A stretch of DNA of 64,000 nt from Spirochaetales bacterium (lineage in GTDB: Bacteria; Spirochaetota; Spirochaetia; SZUA-6; JAFGRV01). Positions 1 through 8,818 of this stretch are shown one piece after another. A model generated the notes under the pieces. That model was not told where the DNA came from, ran no database searches, and saw only the letters and a program-made list of their open reading frames with translations. Each line of letters begins with the position of its first letter. The first letter of the stretch is position 1. Position numbers and translations under genes: made by a program. The stretch lies in contig JAFGHO010000034.1 in NCBI GenBank assembly GCA_016930085.1, positions 1-64,000 on the forward strand, written 5' to 3'.

Positions 1-108
1 ACTCCTTGAGTAATTTTTTTCATACATTGTATAACGCTCAAAAAGTGTAAATTGCTTTGAGTTTTTTACTATCGGAGATAAAAAAACCCGGCAAACTCCA
101 AAATGTCT

Positions 109-834
109 TCAGGCATAGACATCGACCAACCGGGCCGGCTCCCCGAAAGTCTTTGAAACCTGTTCATCGTAATAATCCTTTAGCCGGTCAAAAAAGGTTT
201 CCGAAACCTCTCCAGGTTCCACACGGCGTAGGCCGGATAAAAAACTTCTGTCACCCGCGTATCCCATAACCGAATTTTCATGTGCACCCATATTTCCCGC
301 CGCTTCCGCTTTTTCTTCCGCCTCTACCGCCTTTTCCTGTCTGAGTTCCGCTCTGGCCTGTTGTTCCATTTGAATCGCCGCAGCCGCGACCCTCATATCC
401 TGGGGTGACGGATTCGCCGGCGCAAGTGCGGCCCTCCTGATTTTCTGCGCCTTCCGTATTGTCTCTTCAGGATTTCCCGGTACAGGAGAGGTATCGATCG
501 ATACTTCACCGCCAACCGCATAGAGTCTTCCGTCCGGGCCCATGACAAACGAATAGGATGCCCCAGCAGTCGCAATCCCTCCCGCGGCTGCAATATGTGC
601 GTGCTCATGCGCGCGGACTTCGGCATCACGCGCCCGGAGATGACCCAGGATACGCGCTTCCGAAAGATTCATTTCATTTTCTGAAAACGTTTCTTCAGCT
701 TTTATCCGCCGGTTTACCTCGTTTATCTTTGTAATTTTTTCAAGGCTGTAGGGCATATATGTTTCTGTAAGTCTGTTTTTTCCATAAAGACCGGAAATTA
801 TAGTGTTATGGAAATCAATTTCTGTTAACGGCAT
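109..834 (-). CDS. SprA-related putative metalloprotease
   Basis: The protein has the SprA-related (CJM1_0395-like) signature: an HEHAH motif fitting HExxH zinc binding about 80 residues in, followed by a conserved stretch ASYSFVMGPDGRLYAVGGE and an Ala-rich segment containing AALAPANPSPQDMRVAA. In the family this block is conserved, but substrates are unknown. There is no signal peptide. I prefer the ATG at 834 because AGGA lies 8 bases upstream; an in-frame ATG at 849 would add five residues. The C-terminal third is rich in Ala, Glu and Lys and probably helical. It is transcribed away from the sulfatase-like gene, with a short divergent region between them. Family assignment is fairly firm; enzymatic activity is inferred from the motif only. 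Confidence 0.75.
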   Translation of the reverse strand: MPLTEIDFHNTIISGLYGKNRLTETYMPYSLEKITKINEVNRRIKAEETFSENEMNLSEARILGHLRARDAEVRAHEHAHIAAAGGIATAGASYSFVMGPDGRLYAVGGEVSIDTSPVPGNPEETIRKAQKIRRAALAPANPSPQDMRVAAAAIQMEQQARAELRQEKAVEAEEKAEAAGNMGAHENSVMGYAGDRSFLSGLRRVEPGEVSETFFDRLKDYYDEQVSKTFGEPARLVDVYA

Positions 835-975
835 ACCTGAAATCCTCATCCATATAGCACGCTATGGCTCGCCCTCCCGTTTACTTTAAAGTATATCATG
901 ATTCCGCAGAAAAACAAAGCTTTTTTTAAACGCAAAAGTGCCTGAATCGAAACGCGTGAGTCCATCCCTTTTCCC

Positions 976-1004
976 TTGACAATCGGTATTCCTTCCCTTA
1001 AGCT
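976..1004 (+). promoter_or_regulatory. Candidate promoter of the phosphatase/radical SAM cluster
   Basis: TTGACA at 976-981 is a perfect -35 hexamer, followed 17 bases later by TAAGCT, a weak -10. If real, the TTG here belongs to the promoter and is not a start codon, so the downstream gene would start at 1030. The weak -10 keeps confidence low. Confidence 0.3.
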
Positions 1005-1029
1005 TGTTGTAAGAAAGACAATCACACCG

Positions 1030-2187
1030 ATGATTCCCGGTTCTAAAATCAGAAATTGTATATTGATCAACCTTGACGGATTCCGCGCAGACGCGATCGC
1101 ACATGCACCCTGTCTCGAGTCCCTGAAACAATCCTCCTGTTTTTTTTCTTGTGCCTTTACCTACGCGCCATATACCGTCGCTTCCCTGCCCGCGGTTATG
1201 ACGGGATTATACGGCAGGTCGAACGGCGTGAATGCCTATTACCGCAGTAACCGCTTCGATTCCGGCAACTGTTTTACCATGGCACAGTATTTCAAACAAA
1301 AAGGGTGTCATACACGTGCCGATATCGTCAACAGGCACGTTATCCCCTCCCCGGGTTTCGATTCGATTATGATCCATGATGAAAACAAGGATGATTTTAT
1401 CGATCGGCACTGCGGCATAATCAGAGAAGTGTCTCTGTGCAAAAAACCTTTCTTTATTTTCTTCCAGTACAGCCCTATCCACGCGAGGCTGGTACGGGAT
1501 GTCATAGACCGCTATGATGATTTCAGTGATGAGTATTTTGATAGAGAAAACCGCAATAAAAATCTCGACGGGTATAAAAAAGAAATCGTAAAAGCGGATC
1601 ATTATGTCGCGGCTATACTGAATGTATTGAAAAACCTGCATATCGAGAACAATACACTTCTCCTTCTCTTCTCAGACCACGGTTGCAGCCTGGGCGAGAG
1701 AAAGGGGGAGAAGGCATATGGAGTATATTTATATGACTATACACTAAAAGTATTCATCTATCTTATCAATCCGGTTTTTTCAAAGGGATTCGTCGTCAAC
1801 GACCTTGTTCGAACGATCGATATTCTTCCCACACTCATGGACGTATTCCGGATAAAACCGATGAGGGCTTATCTCCCTCCGGAGGGGATCTCCTTGCTTC
1901 CGCTATTATCAGGGAAAGAACCGGAAGGGCGCATCTCCTTTTCAGAGACCGGGGGTCTCGGGGGGCCCGATCCCTCACCCCAAAAACCAAATATAAAATG
2001 CATACGCACGCAAGACTGGAAACTCATTTACAATATATCCAGGAGAACGAATGAGCTATACGATATGAAAACAGATCCTTGTGAAACCAAAAACCGTGAC
2101 GATGATGATGTCGACATCAAGTCGTATCTCTGGGAATTGCTTAAAGCCGCGGGAAATTTAAATCAGGGAATCGATTATGACAGTTGA
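1030..2187 (+). CDS. Sulfatase-like (alkaline phosphatase superfamily) hydrolase
   Basis: The protein begins with a core strand and metal ligand (ILINLDGFRADA) and has the later metal motif LLLLFSDHGCSLGE, both typical of sulfatases and related phospho-/sulfo-ester hydrolases. In the nucleophile region TVASLPAVMTG the residue aligned with the sulfatase formylglycine Cys/Ser is Thr and the following Arg is Leu. It is therefore closer to Thr-type phosphotransferases/phosphodiesterases than to arylsulfatases. About 385 residues, no signal peptide, so probably cytoplasmic. The start at ATG 1030 is chosen because the only upstream alternative is a TTG at 976 that overlaps a possible -35 box. It is first in a three-gene set with another AlkP-superfamily protein and a radical SAM protein. 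Substrate unknown. Confidence 0.75.
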   Translation: MIPGSKIRNCILINLDGFRADAIAHAPCLESLKQSSCFFSCAFTYAPYTVASLPAVMTGLYGRSNGVNAYYRSNRFDSGNCFTMAQYFKQKGCHTRADIVNRHVIPSPGFDSIMIHDENKDDFIDRHCGIIREVSLCKKPFFIFFQYSPIHARLVRDVIDRYDDFSDEYFDRENRNKNLDGYKKEIVKADHYVAAILNVLKNLHIENNTLLLLFSDHGCSLGERKGEKAYGVYLYDYTLKVFIYLINPVFSKGFVVNDLVRTIDILPTLMDVFRIKPMRAYLPPEGISLLPLLSGKEPEGRISFSETGGLGGPDPSPQKPNIKCIRTQDWKLIYNISRRTNELYDMKTDPCETKNRDDDDVDIKSYLWELLKAAGNLNQGIDYDS

Positions 2188-2202
2188 CGGGAAGGAGTAT
2201 AC

Positions 2203-3885
2203 ATGCCAAAAAACAGGGTATTGATCATCGGACTGGACGGGGTCACCTATGAAATCCTCGAACCATATCTGAATCAGGGTTTATATCCCTCACTGAAGCG
2301 GCTTTTGGATACGGGTATCCACGGAACCGTTACGGCGACGATCCCCCCCATGTCGAGTTCGACGTGGACATCGATTCAGACCGGAGTCAATCCCGGCAAA
2401 CACGGCATTTTCGACTATATGCAGAGGAAGCCCAAAGCGACCGAATTCGAATATAAAAACGCGAAATCAATCAGGATACCGGTTCTTTGGGATCTGATCG
2501 GGAAATACGGCAAAAAATCCTGTATCGTCAACGTGATGATGACATATCCCCCGAAAGATATAAACGGCGTTATAATTTCGGGCGGATTGACCCCGGAGAA
2601 AGCTCGATTCTATTCGCCCGAAACAATATCGCCGGAAATAAAGGAGATTATCGACAGATATATCATCACCCCCTACGGAGGATATGATTTTTTTCGAGAT
2701 AATTATACCGATTATATCGAGAGATATATTCGCGTCGCGGAAAAACAGAAGGATGTCACTCTCGGGTTAATGCGGAAAGTTGATTGGGATTTATGCATGG
2801 TGCTTTTCAGTTGTACGGACGGCGTTCAGCATATGGTATGGAAGTTCATCGATAAACGAAGCCCTCTCTGGAAGGAAAGTTACTCCGGTATCGAAAATCC
2901 GTTTGTTGCTTTTTATAAAAAAATCGATTCGTTTATCGGCGAACTTGTCAATCAATGCGACAAACACACCACCATTATCGTCTGCGCGGATCACGGATTC
3001 GGCCCCTTTTACGCGCGAATTAATCTCAATAATTTTTTGCAAAAACATCATTACCTCGCATTCAGGAAAACATATTTAATCGGTATCAAGCAATTAATGC
3101 TGAAACACAATATCTCGCTTGTACGTGCAAGAAGGATCGCCCATAAACTGCGGATAACAAAATTGAAGCAACGATTCAGGGACGAAAAACAGAAGACACT
3201 TGGCAGGGCGGCATTATCCCTGTATGATCTCGATATGACGAATACAAAAGCATACGCCGTCGGAACCTACGGGCAGATTTATATCAACCTCAAGGGAAGG
3301 GATCCTTCGGGCATTGTGATGCCGGGTAGAGAATACGAACGGCTGCGTGACGAGATCATTCTTCACCTCATGAACCTGAAAGATCCCGCAACCGGGAAAA
3401 CGGTCATAAAAGAAGTGAAGAAAAAAGAGGAACTGTATTCGGGGTTCTATAGCGACAACGCGCCGGACCTGGTCGCCATCCCCGAAAGGGGGTATTCTCC
3501 GAACGGAAGCATCTTTTTCACTTCCGGGAACATCCTGGAAACGACGGATTATGCGTCGGCCACCCACGAGGTCGAAAGCGGTATATGCATTCTTGCCGGA
3601 AACAATATCAAGTCAAATCAAAACCCGTTCAGTCCCGTCAGTATCATGGATATATGTCCGACGGTCCTCGCACTGCTTTCCGTTCCGATTCCGGATTATC
3701 TCGACGGTAGCGTCATTGGTGTTGCACTGACGGATAGTAAAGAAAAATCAGTCGAGCCGGTGTATGAACATATAGATATCGGCGGTTTTTATACAGCGAC
3801 GGATGAAAAACCATTGTCGCAGGAGGAGATCAAAGCATCGGAGAAAATCATCGAAAACCTCGGCTACCTGCCGAAACAAAAATGA
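2203..3885 (+). CDS. Alkaline phosphatase family (type I phosphodiesterase/nucleotide pyrophosphatase-like) protein
   Basis: The N-terminus RVLIIGLDGVTYEILEPY carries the first metal-binding Asp. The stretch PPMSSSTWTSIQTGVNPGKH matches the nucleophile and following loop of the AlkP phosphodiesterase family, with Ser as the likely nucleophile. IIVCADHGFGPF supplies further metal ligands, and THEVESGICILAG another His. At 560 residues it fits the cytoplasmic AlkP family often found beside glycan or cell-surface gene sets. No signal peptide or membrane segment. It starts 15 bases after the upstream sulfatase-like gene, with GGAAGGAG ahead of the ATG, so the two are almost certainly co-transcribed. 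The real substrate cannot be told from sequence. Confidence 0.8.
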   Translation: MPKNRVLIIGLDGVTYEILEPYLNQGLYPSLKRLLDTGIHGTVTATIPPMSSSTWTSIQTGVNPGKHGIFDYMQRKPKATEFEYKNAKSIRIPVLWDLIGKYGKKSCIVNVMMTYPPKDINGVIISGGLTPEKARFYSPETISPEIKEIIDRYIITPYGGYDFFRDNYTDYIERYIRVAEKQKDVTLGLMRKVDWDLCMVLFSCTDGVQHMVWKFIDKRSPLWKESYSGIENPFVAFYKKIDSFIGELVNQCDKHTTIIVCADHGFGPFYARINLNNFLQKHHYLAFRKTYLIGIKQLMLKHNISLVRARRIAHKLRITKLKQRFRDEKQKTLGRAALSLYDLDMTNTKAYAVGTYGQIYINLKGRDPSGIVMPGREYERLRDEIILHLMNLKDPATGKTVIKEVKKKEELYSGFYSDNAPDLVAIPERGYSPNGSIFFTSGNILETTDYASATHEVESGICILAGNNIKSNQNPFSPVSIMDICPTVLALLSVPIPDYLDGSVIGVALTDSKEKSVEPVYEHIDIGGFYTATDEKPLSQEEIKASEKIIENLGYLPKQK

Positions 3886-3933
3886 AGCGATATTGAGCTT
3901 GCCAGAAAATTGTAAAAAGGCCATACTGTCATT

Positions 3934-4980
3934 ATGGAGTTTCCCGGGCGTGTTTCCTTTACCCTCACCAATACCTGCAATCTCCGCTGCCGCATGTGCG
4001 GGCAATGGAGTGAGGAAGGGTATATACGCGAAAGAAAAACAAATCCTGCCATTGAAATGAAACTCGATGACTGGAAGCGGCTGGTCGACGAGTGCGGGGA
4101 ACATCACATAACGTCGATTTTACTTCGCGGCGGCGAACCCTTTCTCTTTCCCGGTATTATCGAACTTCTTGAATACACAGTCGGTAAAGGGATGCATGTC
4201 TCAATCGATACCAATGGGACCATGCTTTCGAAATATGCGGCCGACATTGTCCGCATCGGAAACATTCACCTCACTGTTTCTGTGGACGGCCCCCGGAGCA
4301 TCCATGATAGTGTCCGCGGGGTTACGGGCTGTTTCGACAAGGTAAAGAAAGGTCTCGCCGGTCTTTCCGGGTATATCGGACAACGAGATCCGAATCAGAC
4401 AATAAGCACATCGATCTGTTTTACCATCAGCCGTTATTCATACAGGGGACTCGGGGCCATGCCCGATGTTGCACGCGAGATGGGAGTCGGGTCAATCGTC
4501 ATCGTTCCATATTATTATGTACCGGAATCGGTGGGAAGGGAATATGAACGGCAGCTTCATGAAAATCTCGATTGCAACGCCTATTCATGGACCGGTTTTC
4601 ATCATGAAGATTCGGGCGTCGATTTTGATGTTTTCCGGAACGAACTGAAGACGTATATGACCGGGCTTGAGGGCTTATATAATTATCCTTACATGCCGCT
4701 TACCGAAAACGAATACCGAATCTGGTTCGATAACGCGACAACGCCCGTCGGCCCCTTATCCTGTCATAATGTCGAACGCTTGCTCGACATTCAACCGTCA
4801 GGCGATGCGAATTTTTGCGTGGATTTTCCCGATTATACAATCGGCAATTGCAGGGAAGCGACAATCGAGGAAGTCTGGAACAGCGGGCGCGCAAACCGTT
4901 TTCGCAGCTTCAGACGGAACACTCCCCTCGCCGTCTGTTACAGGTGCGGAGCGAAATATATGTCGGAACAACACAACTGA
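3934..4980 (+). CDS. Radical SAM protein with SPASM-type C-terminus
   Basis: The motif CNLRCRMC near the N-terminus is the CxxxCxxC site binding the 4Fe-4S cluster that cleaves S-adenosylmethionine. LLRGGEPFLFPG is the SAM-binding GGE-type motif. The C-terminal region has spaced cysteines (CHNVERLLDIQPSGDANFC, then CYRCG) typical of SPASM/twitch auxiliary-cluster domains used in peptide or carbohydrate modification. It lies 48 bases after the AlkP-family gene and ends the cluster. Because the neighbouring sulfatase-like protein lacks the C/S-x-P/A-x-R motif, a role as its formylglycine-generating partner is unlikely. No good ribosome-binding site precedes the ATG, but the domain begins immediately, so the start is probably right. 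Confidence 0.85.
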   Translation: MEFPGRVSFTLTNTCNLRCRMCGQWSEEGYIRERKTNPAIEMKLDDWKRLVDECGEHHITSILLRGGEPFLFPGIIELLEYTVGKGMHVSIDTNGTMLSKYAADIVRIGNIHLTVSVDGPRSIHDSVRGVTGCFDKVKKGLAGLSGYIGQRDPNQTISTSICFTISRYSYRGLGAMPDVAREMGVGSIVIVPYYYVPESVGREYERQLHENLDCNAYSWTGFHHEDSGVDFDVFRNELKTYMTGLEGLYNYPYMPLTENEYRIWFDNATTPVGPLSCHNVERLLDIQPSGDANFCVDFPDYTIGNCREATIEEVWNSGRANRFRSFRRNTPLAVCYRCGAKYMSEQHN

Positions 4981-5017
4981 AAACACCGGCGTGTACCGGA
5001 TAATCGAACGATAATAA

Positions 5018-5060
5018 GGGCACCTCTAAAAACCTGCTTTGCAGGTTTTTTGAAGTGCCC
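5018..5060. repeat. Hairpin repeat with GGGCAC termini
   Basis: A 43-bp near-perfect inverted repeat: the left arm begins GGGCACCTCTAAAAACCTGC and the right arm read on the other strand begins GGGCACTTCAAAAAACCTGC. Related ends recur twice near 63.4-63.6 kb, so this is a dispersed element and not a private terminator. It could still terminate the radical SAM transcript, since the descending arm contains six T residues. Confidence 0.7.
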
Positions 5061-5126
5061 ATAAAAATATTCGATGACGGTCCTCTTGTATGAACGCGTC
5101 AACGGCCGGTCGAAGATAAAAACGAA

Positions 5127-5840
5127 TCAATCGGCCGGATTAACCGGTTCAAAAAGAAGAGCGTTTCGCTTTTTGCCCACCTCACGGATAACCCCCATCT
5201 TTTTCAGGCAATAGGTTACCTTTCCCGCATCCCGTACCGAATAACCGGTATATGCCGCAAGATTGCTGTTCGAGAAAGGGACGGCGATACCTTCCGGTAC
5301 AAACCGCCTGAAATCTTCGACTGTTCTGAACAGATAGTGTCCCGTAATTTCCAGAAGGCGCCTGTCGACAATACTTACTCCCTTTCTCCGCCAGCTTCCC
5401 TTGCCGTCATTAATTCTAATTTCTTCCATTCGAATAAGAAGGAGTTCGATTTCAAGGTTTTCATTGATAAACAATTCAGGGATATAAACGAGTTCTTTGA
5501 ATATATCGATAAGTCGCCCTTTCTTTGGTGATTTTCTCCTTTTTTCAGGATCATCGTCACCCGATTTTTTCTTCACAATCCATTTTTCCAGTACAAGCGG
5601 ATACACAACCCTTACAATATACCGGCCGGACAGGTCCATTATTTTCCTTCTCAATGCGGTAAAGTTCCCTGTTTGAATCTCGATGAGAAGGTTATCCCGT
5701 ACGATATCGACAACATATCGACCTATCATGACTTCACATCTGTCACCCGGGAGTAAAAGTGCCGCCTTGATATCTGCATGAAGCGATCTTTCATTGAGTT
5801 GCCCTATATGAGGAGCTTTTTTTTTCCTTTTCATAACCAT
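5127..5840 (-). CDS. Hypothetical protein, PD-(D/E)XK-like fold plus winged helix
   Basis: The N-terminal 70 residues show the layout of PD-(D/E)XK nucleases: Glu18 in a first helix, a strand ending in VVDIV (Asp45) and then LLIEIQTG (Glu54, Gln56), the common D...E-x-Q variant, followed by a basic helix. A Lys/Arg-rich linker comes next. The C-terminus (NLAAYTGYSVRDAGKVTYCL and following) looks like a winged helix. No restriction methyltransferase or toxin-antitoxin partner is adjacent. The domain combination suggests DNA binding with possible cleavage, but catalysis is inferred. Family resemblance is to uncharacterised proteins only (possibly DUF8091). Confidence 0.6.
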   Translation of the reverse strand: MVMKRKKKAPHIGQLNERSLHADIKAALLLPGDRCEVMIGRYVVDIVRDNLLIEIQTGNFTALRRKIMDLSGRYIVRVVYPLVLEKWIVKKKSGDDDPEKRRKSPKKGRLIDIFKELVYIPELFINENLEIELLLIRMEEIRINDGKGSWRRKGVSIVDRRLLEITGHYLFRTVEDFRRFVPEGIAVPFSNSNLAAYTGYSVRDAGKVTYCLKKMGVIREVGKKRNALLFEPVNPAD

Positions 5841-6039
5841 ACGTATCTATATCGGTAAAAAACATTGATGTTGAGATCCTCGATACTCCAACTGTTATCA
5901 CAGAAGAAGATTTCTTTTAACTATTCATATGTATAGATATTCTACGCATAGCTTTACCTCCGTCCCTGAGTAATATCGAAAGCAACCACATCAGTACATT
6001 TAAAACCACCCGCCTTTCCCGACAAGCGATGCCCGCGAT

Positions 6040-6969
6040 TTATGCGGCGGGCTTTTTCTTAATTGCAAAAACCTCATATTTCAGACAGATAGTAAGGATT
6101 AATGAAGACAGTGAAGGCAAATAGATCAGCGTCAACGGATCCATAACCGAACTAAAAAGTAACTGATAACTTATCAGTGAAACAATATTGATACTCATGA
6201 TAATCCCAAAGAGGATTACTCCATGAATCCTCTTTTTTTTTAAAAAAAGGTCGAACAACAAAATAAAAACGACATTCATGATAAAAACCATGAGAAACAT
6301 ACCTTGAGTTTTCAGATCCCCTGCCGCTTCACTAATATTAATCGTATTCCCTTCTCCCATTGTCATTGTCGTTTCCTCAAATTCGAGTGTATATCCTCCA
6401 AGGAAAAGAAGGGATATCGATGTCACAGCATAGCCGATATACGCAAAACATGAGAGAGCAATTGACCTCACGACCTCTCCCGCCAGCGGGAACCGATCGA
6501 AGATACTTTCATTCTGTTCTTTGGATTTTTGGGTGATAAAAAGCAGGATGGAAAAAATCAACGTCTGAACTCCTATTTCCACATAGCCCATGAGATGATA
6601 CCATAAAGGAAGCCTTGAATAGAGAAAGCCTTCGATTGAAGATGGGGATGCCGCCGGTGTATTCAGAATACCGAAAATGAAAATGATTCCCCATATTACC
6701 AGCCAGCCGTTTTTCTTTGAGATCCAGACTGGCTTGACAATCCACAAACCTATGGCGAAAAACAGTCCGCGAATCGGCTGAAGAAAGGGACCGGCCATAG
6801 CGGCAGGATCGCTTACAGGACGCATAAAATTCTTGATGACATCAATGGCAAAGATACCTTTGTAATCAAATATCTGATGAAAAAAAAGACCGCAGAGAAT
6901 GTATGTCACCGAATGGATGACAATAACCCGTAAAGTAAAATTAAGTTTTTGTTTTGTCCCGGTTGTCAT
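6040..6969 (-). CDS. Hypothetical multi-pass membrane protein
   Basis: About seven or eight hydrophobic segments can be seen across 309 residues, for example VIVIHSVTYILCGLFF, GLFFAIGLWIVKPVW and VFIMNVVFILLFDLFL, separated by short charged loops. I recognise no catalytic motif. The ATG at 6969 is preceded by a purine-rich GGAGG-type site. It is co-oriented with, and 143 bases downstream of, the membrane-bound LuxR-type regulator, so it may be that regulator's target or partner. No function is assigned. Confidence 0.65.
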   Translation of the reverse strand: MTTGTKQKLNFTLRVIVIHSVTYILCGLFFHQIFDYKGIFAIDVIKNFMRPVSDPAAMAGPFLQPIRGLFFAIGLWIVKPVWISKKNGWLVIWGIIFIFGILNTPAASPSSIEGFLYSRLPLWYHLMGYVEIGVQTLIFSILLFITQKSKEQNESIFDRFPLAGEVVRSIALSCFAYIGYAVTSISLLFLGGYTLEFEETTMTMGEGNTINISEAAGDLKTQGMFLMVFIMNVVFILLFDLFLKKKRIHGVILFGIIMSINIVSLISYQLLFSSVMDPLTLIYLPSLSSLILTICLKYEVFAIKKKPAA

Positions 6970-7112
6970 GTTTTCCTCCCTTTTAATCCGGAAATGATAA
7001 AATCGGAATTTTTAAAATTCCTGTTATATACGGACTATACCCCCGAAGCGAAGCCGGTTCCATGGGAAATTCTTACTAAACATAACATCCTGCAGGTGAA
7101 TAAGGAAAAAAA

Positions 7113-8021
7113 TCAAAATTCGGAAATATCAATTAATTGACCCATTTGGGCTTCTTTTATCCGATTAATAAATTCAACACGGCACCGGGTCCCGGTTTTT
7201 CTGTAAATGCTGTATATCTGATTTTTAATTGTATTTTCAGCAACGCCAAAATTGTAAGCCATTTCTTTGTTGCTCAAACCTTTTACCAAAGCTTTGGCAA
7301 CCCGCTTCTCGGAAGGAGTGATATGGTAGTGGCTAAAAAAGCCATCCGGTATTAATTGAGTGATTTCTCTTGTCTTTTGGGGCAGGTACTCCATCCAATC
7401 GATTATATTCAGAATAATATATGTAATGGCAAGAGAAAAGATAAAACCCTTATCGATTGAAGAGGGACGGAGGAAAAGGAATTCCAGTGCACACATCGAG
7501 ATCGAGCTTATAAGAACTATGATATCTCTTCGAAACTCCCTTGACTGTTTTATCTTATTATCCGATCCTGGTCCACCCGTCATTACAACGACGGTCATAA
7601 TAAAGAAAGGAATGAGTACACAGGCGATTGCGATAAAAGGAAACACTCCTTTTGAGAATATTACTGAAACGACGACACACACTATTGTCCACGAAGCATA
7701 ACAAATCAACAAGAGCAATTCTTTCCTCTTCAACGATGTATGCCTGAGTGCGGCCATATAATTATTGAAACTGATCAACAAGGGTATTGACAACATCAGG
7801 ATGACCGGAGAAAAAAGAAACATCAGTGAAATCCCCGTATTAATATTCAGATAAAATATCACCAACGCCCAGATAAGTATACATGTGTAGGAGAGTTTGA
7901 ACCACAGAAATCCCACTATCTTTTTGTCATGACTCAACCGATACTGATAGAACAGCACGCCGATAATCATAATCCCCGATAAAAGGGCTATTGCATAGAT
8001 AAAAAGATTGAAATGAAGCAT
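7113..8021 (-). CDS. Membrane-bound LuxR-family transcriptional regulator
   Basis: The N-terminal two thirds consist of about seven hydrophobic helices starting LFIYAIALLSGIMIIGVLFY. The C-terminal 65 residues form a LuxR/FixJ helix-turn-helix: ITPSEKRVAKALVKGLSNKE followed by AENTIKNQIYSIYRKTG. This is the arrangement of one-component membrane sensors whose DNA-binding domain faces the cytoplasm. There is no kinase or receiver domain. It is followed on the same strand by another membrane protein, which may share its transcript. Signal and target are unknown. Confidence 0.8.
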   Translation of the reverse strand: MLHFNLFIYAIALLSGIMIIGVLFYQYRLSHDKKIVGFLWFKLSYTCILIWALVIFYLNINTGISLMFLFSPVILMLSIPLLISFNNYMAALRHTSLKRKELLLLICYASWTIVCVVVSVIFSKGVFPFIAIACVLIPFFIMTVVVMTGGPGSDNKIKQSREFRRDIIVLISSISMCALEFLFLRPSSIDKGFIFSLAITYIILNIIDWMEYLPQKTREITQLIPDGFFSHYHITPSEKRVAKALVKGLSNKEMAYNFGVAENTIKNQIYSIYRKTGTRCRVEFINRIKEAQMGQLIDISEF

Positions 8022-8064
8022 ACGCGATAATATACCCTTTTCGTACGTTTAAACGATTACTTCC

Positions 8065-8739
8065 TCAATCCTCGCTATGCTGTTTCCGCTTTGAGGCGAC
8101 AAAACGTGCGAAATCATTAATGTTTTTTATAACGATCTTGTTCCCCTCAAGCCCCATCCTGTCCTGTCGTTTGAAATGATCGATCACTTTCCTGCATTTG
8201 TCGGGGGGAATCCCTGCCCAGTGGGCAATATCGTCGACCGAGGCATCGATCTCAACCACATCGGGATCGAGCGTGTTTGGTTGTTCTTTTTCCGAAAGCA
8301 TGAGAAAAACATCTGCGACCTTTGCGTCGATATCATCGAGGGTGAGAATCATAAACCGCCGTTTCTGATCATAGATCCTTTTAGTAAAAAGCTTGAGCAA
8401 TTTAAGAGCGATCTGGGGATTACCCTGCATGAGTACCATAAAATTTTCCCGGTTAAACTCGAGGGTGACGACATTACCCACGGCGATTGCGGTCGCCGAT
8501 CGCGGTGCCTCTTCCAGAATCGCCATTTCACCAAAGATTTCTCCGGGTTCGAGAATATCGATCGTTTTTTCGATATCCCCCATAATTTTAACGATTTGTA
8601 CCCGGCCGGCATTGATGAGGTAGAATGTGTCTCCGGGTTCATACTCGCAAAAAATAACATCCTGATCTTTATACCGTTTTCCGAAACGTTCTATTAATGA
8701 ATCGCTTATATTCAACATAAAATGACCTCCACGGTACAA
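8065..8739 (-). CDS. Crp/Fnr-family transcriptional regulator
   Basis: The N-terminal part is a cyclic-nucleotide-binding beta-roll, with EPGDTFYLINAGRVQI and EPGEIFGEMAILEEAPRSAT, the latter matching the phosphate-binding cassette with its Arg-Ser pair. It is followed by the long dimerisation helix and a C-terminal Crp-type helix-turn-helix (VDDIAHWAGIPPDKCRKVID). No Fnr-type cysteines cluster at the N-terminus, so nucleotide sensing is more likely than Fe-S oxygen sensing. The ATG at 8739 has GGAGG close upstream. It is the last of three co-oriented genes after a cNMP-binding/TPR protein (79-base gap) and an amidohydrolase. Confidence 0.85.
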   Translation of the reverse strand: MYRGGHFMLNISDSLIERFGKRYKDQDVIFCEYEPGDTFYLINAGRVQIVKIMGDIEKTIDILEPGEIFGEMAILEEAPRSATAIAVGNVVTLEFNRENFMVLMQGNPQIALKLLKLFTKRIYDQKRRFMILTLDDIDAKVADVFLMLSEKEQPNTLDPDVVEIDASVDDIAHWAGIPPDKCRKVIDHFKRQDRMGLEGNKIVIKNINDFARFVASKRKQHSED

Positions 8740-8818
8740 TCGGTATATCCATTACCATCCTGTCACCGGTCGTTATCACGATAGTATACAAAATCGATCC
8801 GGCTGAAATACTATCGCT

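Noticed and set aside
1-108. A gene or terminator at the left edge
   Set aside because: The frame starting near 57 is antisense to the SprA-related gene and has no protein-like features; no clear hairpin is present.
976-4980. The radical SAM protein as a sulfatase-maturing enzyme for the neighbouring sulfatase-like protein
   Set aside because: The sulfatase-like protein has T-V-A-S-L at the place of C/S-x-P/A-x-R, so there is no residue to convert to formylglycine.
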